64,000 bases of DNA, taken from positions 10,402,790 through 10,466,789 of the forward strand of contig OZ026844.1 of NCBI GenBank assembly GCA_964023205.1, written 5' to 3'. The stretch comes from Lutraria lutraria. Lineage: Eukaryota; Mollusca; Bivalvia; Venerida; Mactridae. The position numbers were made by a program, and so were the translations under genes. The notes beneath the pieces were generated by a model that was not told where the DNA came from, made no database searches, and worked only from the letters and a program-made list of their open reading frames with translations. How positions within the stretch are numbered: position 1 is the first letter of the stretch; each line of letters opens with the position of its first letter. Below, one piece after another: positions 1-12,500 of this stretch.

Positions 1-489
1 AAAAAAATCAACAATTCATCTGAAAAAGAAAACCTTTAGATATATACAGACAAACAAATTACATAATTCACAAGTGCAACTAAAAAAAATAACATATAGT
101 AAATATAACACAACAAAACTATGTATAAAAATTCAAGAACTTAACATGCCTTAACTAAAAGCACAATGTACAACTAGATTAATAAAGATTCAAATGATTT
201 GTGAAGTTATTCCAGAGAAAAACTGTCTAAAACATATTGTTAGTTACTAGATCAATTTTTAAAACCTACTCCAGCTAGGTGCTCAGATTCATTTCAAACA
301 CACATGTAATTATATTATGAATGACATTGCACAACAAGAGCACTGTCAGCGATGCCAATGCTCATCTATTCACCACCTTACTGAGATCTATCCACCTATG
401 AAGTTTCATGTTGCTACCTCTTATTATTTCTGAGCTATGAGCTATATTAAAGTTTTTGCACGTCACAGACGCCACAGTGATGACAATAT
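1..489. other. Intronic or 3'-flanking AT-rich sequence with the left half of an interrupted repeat
   Basis: Nothing recognisable up to about 325. From about 326 to 489 lies the left half of a dispersed repeat (AAGAGCAC... GCCAATGCTCATC...). Its right half resumes at 3036, and a second uninterrupted copy is at 53284-53495. Confidence 0.5.
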
Positions 490-3035
490 CCCAGCCAGCA
501 TTGGTATATCGGATAGATATCGGTTATCGAACAGCATATCGGCATAATGGCTAGATGTATATCCGATATCTATCCGTGATTGCATGATGATTCATTTTTC
601 CCCAAATTTCGTTAATCAGTAGATAAAATATAAAAGAGAAATGCATTTTATGATGGTAAGGATATGTAATTTAGTATTTTGACGTTAAATAAAGAAAAAA
701 TAAAACCGTTGACGGGCCGATCGCGGTCCGATATCGAGGTAAAACACGTGATAATTTCGTTTGATTTGTTTTATTGTTCTGTAGCCAACCGGTCGGCGCG
801 AGAAAGAGACAAAGAAACTTAGACTGTCGATTTATTTTACTCCAGGTAAAAAACGTTAAATAATATCATGTTCAACGTAGAATGTTTTCTGGAGTTCGAT
901 TTTTTACGCCAAGATTGAAACCGGCACGTGCACATGATAGCTTAGACATTTATTTGTATTTGAAAATGTAATGAGATTTCGCGATAAATGTGTAAACTAA
1001 GAACTGTTTCAACATAGTTTTAAACTTTGTTAGGCTTGTTTCTTCAGTGAATTATTTTCAATATCAAGATTTAGGCTCGCATTTTACTTTATTTGAAGTG
1101 TACATAAAATTACAGCGATATCGGTTGAAATTGGAAAATGATGTCTTTGAATTTGAATTGTTTTTCTTACAGGTCAGCTAATGTTGGTGACTCACTATTA
1201 AAACCATGGTAAAGAGAATAATGAAAGAAGTTGCCCATAACAGAATGACTATAGAGTTAAATTGGACTGGGGCGTAGAAAGGGATCTGTGATGACTTGTG
1301 GTTCGCTGAAATTTAGTTCAGCTATTCTTTGTAAGTTTTTTTATGAAGTTGATGAATATTGAGTGCAATGTGTTTTGTTTTGCATCAGTTATTCTAATAA
1401 GTTCATATACTTGCTTGAGTATTAAGAAAGCTGAGAACTTATATTTATGCACTCCCAAGTTAATTTCCTGGGTCAAACTCATCAATACTTAGTGCCCTTA
1501 TGAAATGAGAGAAAGTTTCTCAGTTTCGGACAGGGGTCCTTCTCTGTTCATTGGGAAAAAACCTTTGCCTGTTGAGTTTTTGAAGGAATATCCCGAAATT
1601 TGCGGTTTCGGGTATTAAAGAGCTGCTAGTGTAAATTTTGACTTTCTGATACTGTATGATTTTAGATAAATTTTCAATTGGGAAGGGCCTTTTATTTTTA
1701 AAGACCCTGTTAATGAACAATGTCAGCCATTACAGCTAGCATTATTAGTTTGGTAGGCATACTGCATAACAATTTAACAGTTTTCTATACATGCAAGATG
1801 TAATTGCTATGCTGTAATGCATATTATTCATGTTTCTGGAGCACTGAAGAGAAACTACCAACAGACCAACATACATGATTCTGAGTTCTTTAGATAAAAT
1901 CACAGTTGGACCATCAGACCAAGAAGTAGTAGTGACAACTATGCATCATGATTATGCAACAGTTCTAATTGACTTACAAGTGAAAACTTTATTCAGTCTC
2001 AGTGATGGACGAAAAATTATTCAGATACTAATTCAGCCTTTTCTTATATGAATAGCCAACATTGTTGTGTCCCTGTGTTAACTGTGACTTTTCCCCAGTT
2101 TTCTAATATTTTCTAACACAATCTTTATTAAAAGAACTGTTTATCACTCATTATCCATGTATCATTCTTGTTGTTGTTAAATTATTGGTATCTACTACTT
2201 TTATTTCGCACATGTGTTTTATATACATTCTTTAATACTTTTCTTGATAATTCAGGCAATGACTTTTGAGACAACATAAGTAATATAGTACAGTAAAACC
2301 TCTGCAGAGCACCCCTCTGTAGAGCAACAACTTCTTTTTAACAACACTTTCAAAATTTTCTTAAACTGATATTTACTATAAATTTAACCTCTGTTGAGCA
2401 ACAACCTCTAAACAACAGTATATTTGCAGCTCCCACAAGGTGTTGCTGTACAGAGGTTGTACTGTACTGCATACATAAAGTAGGTGTGACACAACTGACA
2501 TTTCATACTAACACAGAATTTTATCATTTGTGTAGATCACATTATAAAAAGACAAAAATGCATACTGTTTTAGTTAAAATGAAGATAAGAAATTGTTTAA
2601 TTTGTTAACTGTGATCATAAAAGGAAATCATTTTGTTCAAAGACTGATATTAATTAACTCAATCATGTTTTATTGGCAATTTGACCAAATTCTTGTTAAG
2701 TTTTTCTTCATTCATCAATAAAGAGTCTTCTAACTGCATTTTGCCTGTTGTTTACTGTGCAATATGACAAATTGAAATAAATATGATTGATAATGTATTT
2801 CACTGTGTTATTGGCGGTCTGACCTAGAATCTGCACACATTTGAGAATTTATGCTAGGGTATAAAATTGCCGATATCGGGCCGATATTGGACCGACATAT
2901 ATCTGAAACGATATCGGACCGATCAAATGCCGATGGGCAAAACGATAACGGCCCGATATATATCGTATCCGATATCGGACCGATATGAAATGTATATCGG
3001 TCCGATATTGGACCGATATGGTTTTGCTGGCTGGG
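490..3035. mobile_element. 2.5-kb terminal-inverted-repeat element without a transposase, inserted in an older repeat
   Basis: The left end reads CCCAGCCAGCA and the right end is its reverse complement. Both ends continue into subterminal GATATCGG / CCGATAT palindromes (about 510-575 and 2870-3020). It is flanked by ATAT on both sides (486-489 and 3036-3039), a plausible 4-base target duplication. The surrounding repeat is uninterrupted at 53284-53495, which gives an approximate empty site (ACAATAGCTC there against ACAATAT...ATATAGCTT here). No reading frame above 66 codons lies inside, so it looks non-autonomous. I do not recognise the superfamily. Confidence 0.75.
2291..2464. mobile_element. 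pogo/Tigger-like MITE nested in the 2.5-kb element
   Basis: The ends CAGTAAAACCTCTG and CAGAGGTTGTACTG are inverted and flanked by TA. The interior repeats GAGCAACAACCTCT. The same family occurs at 17482-17657 and 31184-31360. Lying inside 490-3035, it dates the host element as older. Confidence 0.7.
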
Positions 3036-3343
3036 ATATAGCTTGACTATTTTTCCGAAAACAGATGAGCTAATAAGGAAAACAATTTACAATATTAAAA
3101 CATTTTAATTTGATGCATGTATTGACATTTCCACTCAAGCCTGTTTCCACTGACACAAATGCTTGTTTCTTCAGAACAATTTTAATTTTTCAAGATACGC
3201 ACATGTTTTAGATGATTCCCTCAAATAATTCTGCATCAAAATTTAACAGACAACGGAGCCAGATTAAAAACTTGGAAATGTAATACCAAATAATTTATGA
3301 GTGCAAATGATGACATAATGATTGTTAAATCTAAATGACTCAC

Positions 3344-3521
3344 CTTGTTCTTCAGCAAATCTGAACAATCCAGCCATTGGGTCAGCACCAGGTGACAAAA
3401 CAAAAATTAGCGGTGATGAGAAATTAGAATCTTTGTAACTAAGTGACAAGTCAAATGTAGGAGGTTCAATATACTGTTGTCCCATAACACCTAGTATATA
3501 ATTCTGTATGGCTGACACCAT
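3344..3521 (-). CDS. Dynein exon w58: AAA6 Walker region
   Basis: Begins [11 protein letters not shown] and carries IEPPTFDL and [11 protein letters not shown], the AAA6 signature of dynein heavy chains, ending in FAEEQG. The acceptor AG is at the 3522 side and the donor GTGAGT at the 3343 side. It ends after one base of a codon. The next exons (sensor region and C-terminal domain) are not found between 1 and 3343, so the gene continues beyond the window edge. Confidence 0.92.
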
Positions 3522-6500
3522 CTGTAGAACAATAAACAATGGAATGATGCTCTGTTTTAAGTGATAATCTGGGCCAATATTCATAAAGCTTCTTAGTTTA
3601 AGGTAAATAATTTCCTTAAGTTGTAAGAAATTTCCTTATGTAAGGAAATTCTTTAACTTGCTATTCATAAAACGCCTAAAGAATTTTCTTCATAACTTAG
3701 GGAAAATCATAAAATCCTCAAATTTAAGGAATATTTTTCCCTTATGAGCTTTATGAATATGGGCCCTGAGTTATATGGAAACATATTTTACTAGTTGGAG
3801 AAAAGTACTGTTACATTACAATACCATGCTGTAAATGTGCAACACTATCATAAACCAACTAGACCTAAAACAGTCTTTATGTATTGATACATGTATATAA
3901 AATCTAGTAAGTAATGGAATTTGAAGCATACATTTTTTCAACAGAGCTACTGGCCTGTATCTATTGTAGTATGGACAACTGGATGTAATGGTCGTACAAA
4001 ATCTGAACTTTGAAGTAAAGAAGTAAAAGTATTTCAAAATTTATGTTTCTACTATCTCAGACATGAGGAAAATTCAAAGAAGAAATTGAAAGATGTTTCA
4101 TATTTTGATTTTTTGTTGTACTCATACGAAGAAGGAACAGCAAAATATAAAATACACTGACTTGTAAACTTCAACAAACAACTATTGAAAGATAAGTACT
4201 ACATCTAATGAGCAAACATTTGTTTCTCTAAAAATAGCAACACATACCTTATCTGGGCGAAGGCATCGGAGAATTATCAGTTTTTGCAGTTTAGTCATTT
4301 TATTTTCCCAGGGTGCTGGAAGATCTTCAGATTGGGGAGTATGTGAATCATAAAGTTTCTTCCAGTCATTTATCTAAAATGTGTATAAATTTACACACAA
4401 AATTAACATAATTATATAACAAATTAAAAATGAATCTCAAAGATAGTTGAACTACAATTTTATCCTACATAGATGTAATGGTTATACAAAAGCTGAATTT
4501 TGAAGTAAAAGTACTTCAGAAATTATATTTCTACTGTCAAAGACATGGAATTGATATTGTGTGGTATGGTATCATCCAAATTCAAGACATTTTGTCTGTG
4601 ACTGATCATCTACAGACTCTTTAAACAACTGTGATCGAGGTATCTTAGGAAATTTTCATAATAAAAAAATATAAATATATATATACTGTAACTTTTCTTG
4701 AAACCAATATTTGAGGGTCATGGACGATGTAATTAAAATGTACCTGATCCTTAAACTGGTCCATAAAGCCTTTAAAAGCAGGCAGCTCAGTACATCGGAC
4801 AATTTCAGCCCATGACTTATCAGATAACCAAGCAGAGGCGGGATTAGGAAAGGGGTTTTCTAAAGCAACACCTCCAGTCAACAGAAATCTCCACTCTAAA
4901 TCATCANNNNNNNNNNNNNNNNNNNNNNNNNNNNNNNNNNNNNNNNNNNNNNNNNNNNNNNNNNNNNNNNNNNNNNNNNNNNNNNNNNNNNNNNNNNNNN
5001 NNNNNNNNNNNNNNNNNNNNNNNNNNNNNNNNNNNNNNNNNNNNNNNNNNNNNNNNNNNNNNNNNNNNNNNNNNNNNNNNNNNNNNNNNNNNNNNNNNNN
5101 NNNNNNCGTTTGCGGGGGTATAATAAATGAACCAATACAGTAATACTTACAGGTTTATAACCATTCCTGACATTATCAATCTCTTTCTCAGTCAGAGATG
5201 CATGTTTTCTTTCTCTGATATTTCCAGGGATAAAACTTTGCTAGATGACAGAACTTCAATGGCTGTCTCATCCTCCAAGATATTCCCCTGAAATAAACAG
5301 AATCTTCGTATCATACCTAGTACATCACTAAATCTGTCAGCATGTCAACAGCTTCCATGTGAGATATGTTTAACATTATGTACAGTCATATAAATTAGTG
5401 GGCTGATCCTTGGTCGATTGGTATAAAGCGCTGGACTTTTAAACAAAAGGTCATGGGTTCTCAATTCTTGGTTCCGCTTTTCAATTTTTAAGTCATGCAT
5501 TTTCAGTGTCCCTATCCCAATTACCGAGCCTAATACTGTGTTTGAAAATCACAGGGACAAGCGTGAGACATGTATTATTGCTTTACACCAGGCCAATAAA
5601 GAACCAGGAAAAACTAGTTTGATGAAGATCCAATCAAAACTGTGACATCTAGAGTGTTAATAACCCCCAACTGTGGATGCTGGACTTACTACGTGCTCAG
5701 GTGAGCTAAAAACAATGGACATACCTCTGACTCAGAGAGTACTTCTAGGATTCTGTCTTCTATTTCTTTCAACTGTCTCTTGTTGTAAGCACTCTCTAAT
5801 ATAAGTTTGTTCTTCTTTTCTTCAAGTTCTGGTTTCTCTTTAGCAGCAACAATACCAAGTAACTGGTCATCAAGTCCAAGAGGGGTGATCATAAAGTTCA
5901 ATAATGTTACCTGGAAGCAATGTTAGAATCAAATTACTAAGCAAAATATTTCATTATGTCAAGTAAGTTACCAAGCAAATGAAAAAAACTTACTGTCAGG
6001 TTTCCTATGTCTTATTATCATGACCTTATGTTTTATTGCCATCATTGTATGTCTTATTGTCATAATCCTATGTCTTATTGTCATCATCGTATGTCTTATT
6101 GTCATAATCCTATGTCTTATGTCATGATCTTACATCATATTTTCATCATCCTATGTGTTGTTGTCATCATGCTACATTTTATGTCATGATCCTATTGTAT
6201 AATTCCCAATTGTCCCTCAAGCAACACTTCTGTTCAATGATTATTTTGAAAACGTGATTTAAGTTGGTGGAAAGAAATAATAGACGTCTGAGTCAAAGCA
6301 ACATGCAAAGAATGCTCCATACTGCCAAACAAACAAATTTAATAGAAAAGGCTTAGCACAAACTTTTGACACCATAAATCCTAAATTACCTTGACAGAAA
6401 CTTCAGGTAAATAGTGAGGATTGCGCAATCTGGATGTTACATAGAATCTGAAATCTTTACTACACTCCACAACTTGGTCACCGATCCTCATATAATCTAA

Positions 6501-9500
6501 CCCACTTTGTTTAAATGTTTGTTTCAACAGAATAGGTTCCAATATAGGATCAAGTTCCTCCCCGACATTCTCCAACAAGCAGGGATTTCCAAACTGAAAT
6601 ATAAACATTGACATTAAATCCCCATTAGCTTTTTGGGTGTTAAAATTAAAGTCGGTCTTATTTTACTTAGAAAAGAAGTCATATCAGTGAAACTGACTTT
6701 TGCTTGCAATAGAAAAAAATGTAGCACAGTGTTTTTGCAAAAAATAAGAACAAGCATATGACAACATTACAAGATCTGGCTAAAGAAAGGCATTATGTAA
6801 ATATTGTTTCAGAGCAAATAAAATATATTTCTTATATTTCACTACAATTTTATCTATTGTTTTCTATTACTATATTAAAAAAGCTAACAGGCTTTTAATT
6901 ATAATTATTTCAGGTTATCCCAGGTCAAAAATCTCTAATGGTTGGACACTTTGTTGATTTCTGTTAGCTATAAATTTATAAAAGCTAGAGTATTATTAAT
7001 GCTTACATTGAAGTTAAATAAATCACATAACTTAATATCGCAATGACTTCATATTTATTCATACTTGAATGAGTATTTGTATTATATAGAGGAATTAAAA
7101 AAAAAAGTTACCTGAACACAATTTTCTAGTGACCTGGTAAAATTGACATCTGATTGTTTAATGACTTCAAGTTTGTTTGATTTTTCCATATTTTTCACCC
7201 ATTTGTTAGCTTGACCTTGTGGATCAATCATCAGGGGCCAGCGGTTAGCACTTGTTGCTATCAGAGCATTGTCCACTGAAAAACTATAAAATGGAAAATT
7301 CATTATAAATGTATCAAATCTTTCAAGATGTTGATATTTCTCATATGAAGTAAAACCTCTGTAAAGGCTGTTGCTGTGGTTCAGTGGTTAGTGCACTGGA
7401 TTTGTAACCCGTTGATCAAGGTTTGATACCCAGTCGCAGCAGGTCAAACTATTCCATGAAAATTTGACAAAGTATGTTGATTTTCTTCCACATGTAACAA
7501 GTTGCCGGTTCCTTGTGGAAGGGTAAGTTAGTACTGGTTAGGAATATAGACCAGACAAACTGATTATAAAATGAATCAGCGGCCATATATAACTAAATAA
7601 TTAAACCCAAATAAATAAATAAATCAGCCTCTATAATCTGATTGCATATTGAAAAAAACCAGCTGATTTAGTGATGATCCATCATCAAAATATTGGCACA
7701 GGGTCAAGTTATCATTAGATGGAAATAGTTTGCAAAGCTTTCTCAACTTTGAAATTTGTACCCTATGTGGAACTATGAAAATGGTATATAAAAGTATATA
7801 CACATATTATGTAAACATACTTATCTACAGGAAGTCCAGCGATCTGCCAATCTCTAATTTTTACAGGATCACCAAGGGTTCCATGAAGAGAGAAAAACTC
7901 TGAGAGTGGAATACCTTTATCCTTACATAAATCATACCATTCCTTCAAACATTCCTGTTACAGATAGAAAAAGAATACAAACATCACTATGGTAACAGGG
8001 CTATACAAAAGACTATCGACCTTCCTCCTTAGTCGAGTGGTCAAGGTCATTGACTTCAAATCACTGCAACCTCTCACTGATAGAGGGTAGTGGGTTCGAG
8101 CCCAGCTACCAACCATGGCTCTATTTATGTGAGAAAGTGGGCAGTTGCTTACCGAGGATGGGAGTCTAGTGCTGGTTCTTTCCAGGAACGATGATTATGT
8201 GAACTGTCCGCCTCATATGACTCTCGAGTTTGAAAAGGGATGTAAAACCCAAACAAAAATAAGACTGTCATAATGGTCTATTTTGACATTTCGTGATCAT
8301 TGACTAAACCTGATGTACAACAAGCTTATATAAAACATACATGTACCCACATGATCATGGGACAACATTGTGACAATTTTGTTCATAAATTGTTAATAGT
8401 ATGTTCTCAGCATCATAGAAATGTACCACCCATCTAAGTCCAATTTTCTTAAAACCTGTAATATTTAAAATTGTCTTCAAATACTAGCTGGTCAAATGTA
8501 ATACAGCTAGTAATGTAATGTAATATGTAGTACTGAATAATTATTGCCCATTTTTAGTATCATATTATACATAAATGTCTACCTGTCTGTATGCAAGAGT
8601 AAAAGGTCCAAGGTAAGCTACAACACTAGCTGACAGTAATACATCACCAACAATGTTGTCATAAGTCTCACTTAGGTCTTCTACATTCTGTAAGATGAAA
8701 AATGCTCATTAAATATCGTTTGGAATTCAAAAGTTCCAGAATTCATAAGTATAATTTACATAGAACCAGAGGGAGAAATTTCAGGACCGAGAAAATCATT
8801 TGATTTTCTGAAGTTTCCAGATTTCAGAGGGTTTGGAATTCAGAAGTTACACTGAAGAACAAACATGCTTTTGAATGTATAGTATAAACAGTACCTTGGT
8901 CCATCTTTCCTTTTCACCGCCAAGGCCACTTATCAACTTCTCTGCTCTTTCAATCTTCACTTTTGTTAATGCTATATTGTCCTCCAAATTCTAGAACCAA
9001 ACCAATTCAGATATATATTGAAATGTCTCACATGTAGAATATCCAAATAAAATACAATTGATTCAAGTGCATCTATTAAGACTATGATGCATAAACTTCC
9101 TGACAAGGTACAGGTCCCAAGGTTATACAACTTAAGAACATACTCTGAGCTCAATTCCATCCTCAAAGTATTACAGTTGAAAAGATAGAACTGATTAATG
9201 TTTAGACACATGGTTGGATCATTTATACACTCAGACTGATATCATTATGGTCTAATCATAACTAATGTAGAAACATTTAAAGACAAGATTTGACCTCAGA
9301 GACTGATCAGAAGTTTGATATCCTCATTTATTGTGTACTCAAAAACATTCTATAGACTTTCATGTCACAAAAGAATTAAAGCAAAAACAATCATATTGAG
9401 TTGTACATTTTTTTACTCTGACAAAATTTATTAATATCCAACCTGTTTTTCATTTTGTTTCCTATCAAGATCCTCTTGCAATGCTTCCATTTTATCAGTA

Positions 9501-12500
9501 ACAGCTTTCAGCTCTGCTCTCTTCTCATTCAACTTAGCCATCTGTTCAGCCAGCTCAGCCTCAGCTTTATCTAAACTCTCTTTCTTCGGTGCCACAACTT
9601 TAGCGACACCATCATACACATCTATTGCACGCACCCACTTACACAGACCTTCACACGCCGATGAGGAATTCTTCACAAGAGCAGGATCAAAGTCACTATT
9701 GTTTATATAGTTTGCACGGATTTTCTTCATAATTGATGCAGGAATATTATCCTTATCATATTCTTTAAGACTTTCAAGAAATTTTAGATCACCAATCATC
9801 TGAAGGAATATCAATACAATGAGTTAGATTAGCGTGACACAATACCTCAGTATATAGTACTAATTGTAATAGCTCAACATGGAATACATTATATAGAGAA
9901 ATTGGAATAAAAACATCTAAAAGAATCAGAATGGCAAGTTCTTTTTTCTATCTTTTTACAAGATGTTTTTTTTAAAACACAATGCTCTGTGACCTTGACC
10001 TTTGTCATACTGACCTGAAAATGCACAGAACCTGCAGAGGTTGTCATGAGGAAACAACATATGAAGTTTGATGATTGCAGGAGGAAGCGTTTTGGTTTTA
10101 TAGGCAAGGTTAAAGTTTGGTACAAACAAACAAACAGACAGACAGGCTAAAAACAATTTTGCCTGATCTACTGATACAGTGCAATAAAAAGTGACAAAAA
10201 TAGAACAAATATAGAACCTTCTTAGCAACTGGCCAATAATCTTCCACCATTTTCCCACTAGGGTCTGCTTTCTTTTCCGCTTTGAGACCTTTCATGATAC
10301 AGACAGCTTCCATAACAAGTTTGACACCAGAAGGTGGATTCTGCATTGATTTTACCAGACTGATATCATTCTGTTTTAACGTATCCAAGGCAGCAATAGC
10401 TTGGTTCATAGCAGGCATAGCAATAGCTAACTTCTCTTCACATTCAACCTGTCAACAAAGGTGATAAGATAATAACTAGTTTTACCACAATTATTGGTTA
10501 TTACGATGACACAAGTTAGCGGAAGTATAAAAAAAAGCAAAACTATTAAACATATTCAGTCTGCTTAGTAAATCAAGGAAATGTAATTTCCACAATATCA
10601 ATACAATCAAATCTGTGAACACAGGCCCACTCATGGGAAAGACAAAATATGGCCTTTAATTTTATTGACAGGTGTTCTTTATACAGAGGTCGTTATGTTC
10701 TGGATAATGACTAATAGTTTTACGATAATGGACTATAATAATTTATTCAGACATGGCTGCTAACACTGGTTTGTCTGTATCTATAATAAATGTGGACATG
10801 AGCAATTCTGTTTGTATTCTACATGGGCTGTCTATTTATACTTATATCATTAGTCAGTTTAGTAATGAGGGCTGACAAGCATGCTACACAAGTAAACATT
10901 GATTGAGAACATTCAGGCCAAAAAAACTTTCCATTTAATTAGCAATCCTTGAAAAAGTCGGACGAACAGTTCCTAACCTTGATAGCACGTGATTCCTGTG
11001 CTGATTTAGCAGCTATGGCTTCATCTCTTTCTACAACTTGTTTCACCTCTTGTACTTCAATACTCTCTTCCTCTATCACTGCAATAAGTTCTTCTGTTTC
11101 TTTACTAGTCTGTATCAGTTGTGGCTGTAATTCTATCAACTCTTTCTGCATCACATTAATCTGTAAGACAAGGAAGATAATTTAGATTACACTTACTTTA
11201 CAAAAAAAAAAAATTTAAGTTGAAATATTTCAGTCTTGTTTGACTGCCTATTTTTTACATTACAATCAAACCTGTTAACAAAGGCTATCCTTTGCAAAGA
11301 CAAAATGTGGCCTTTACTGACAGGTGACCTTTGTTCTGGGTTATTTTTATTCTAAATAATTACCAATGATTTTAAGCAAATAGCCTTTATTCATAGGAAG
11401 GCTTTATTCAGAGGTGGCCTCTAACACAGATTTTAACATTATTTCAGGAACATACATGCAGGCCAATATCTTACTTGGTTGCTCGCATACTGTGCCAGTA
11501 ATTATCTTATTCTCCTTGCTTGCCTGCAAATTACTGATTACAGAAAGATACCACTTTACAAAGTACTAATAGAGGGATACACAGGAATTTCTAAATCTGA
11601 TGATATAGTACCTGCTGCTCTGAGAAGTCCAGTTTCTCCAAACCCACTTGGTACCTATTTTTTAAGGTGAGAATTTCAAGACGTTTCTTGTTCAACAGAT
11701 TCTTAAATGTCTTGATCAGTTCCAGATAAGATGTTGGTGTCACATAATTTCTTCTTCTCATTGTGTCATAATATCTAAATAAAAGAGCAATGTGATAGTA
11801 TAGAACAAAGAATGTAGGTGTCACATAATTTCTCTATCTCATTGTGTCGTAATATCTTAATAAAAGAATAATGTGATAGTAGAACATGTAGGTGAACAAT
11901 CATGCCAAGTTGTTTCGAAATCCATCAGTGAACAACAATGTTATAGTCCTGAAAAAAAGGGAAGCGACGGAACTGGACGGGACGCAACATTTTATGTGAT
12001 TCCGGTATAGCCCTACCACAGATAGAAGGTGGGGGTATAACTGACTTATCCAACTGCAGATACAAAGTTGATCATTTAACAACTAACCTTTCAGATAGAG
12101 CTCTGACACTTTCATGGAAATGTTTACACATGACAACAGTTTGTTCTCTAACGTCGTCTGTCATCTCCACATCATCCAGGAATTTATTGGCCACTAATTC
12201 TAAAGCATCTTCTGGCCATGCCTACAGAAAGAAATGTGTACAATGAACTATAACATGAGGACATTTAAACTAAAATGTTCTTAAAAAGTAATGTAAGCTG
12301 AGATTCATTTGTGTCATACCTGCTTGTGTATAGAATGTCCCACAATACTCCATGGTCCCAAGGTTATAATATTCGAGTATTTAAAAATAGTCTTCGAGCT
12401 CAAAGTTCCGTTCCATTCTCAAAGTATTATGTTAAAAGATAGAGCATATTAATATTGAAATACATGTTCAGATCAATCATGCTTGCAGACGTATGTATCA

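Noticed and set aside
5151..5287. In-frame TGA in w55 as selenocysteine
   Set aside because: Conserved dynein sequence continues in a different frame and the exon length is off by one, so a base is missing.
5151..5287. Whole locus as a pseudogene
   Set aside because: All other exons are open, in phase and keep conserved motifs and splice sites.
6007..6189. 60-codon plus-strand frame with repeating residues
   Set aside because: It is a 21-base minisatellite in an intron.
8023..8263. Genuine tRNA genes at box A/box B pairs
   Set aside because: No cloverleaf can be drawn with paired acceptor stem; the same sequences recur with a shared non-tRNA body and tail, so they are SINEs.
9956..10258. 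Minus-strand frames over 9889-10258 as extra dynein exons
   Set aside because: They are dispersed repeat sequence (CTTGACCTTTG family), and w47 joins w48 directly in phase 0.
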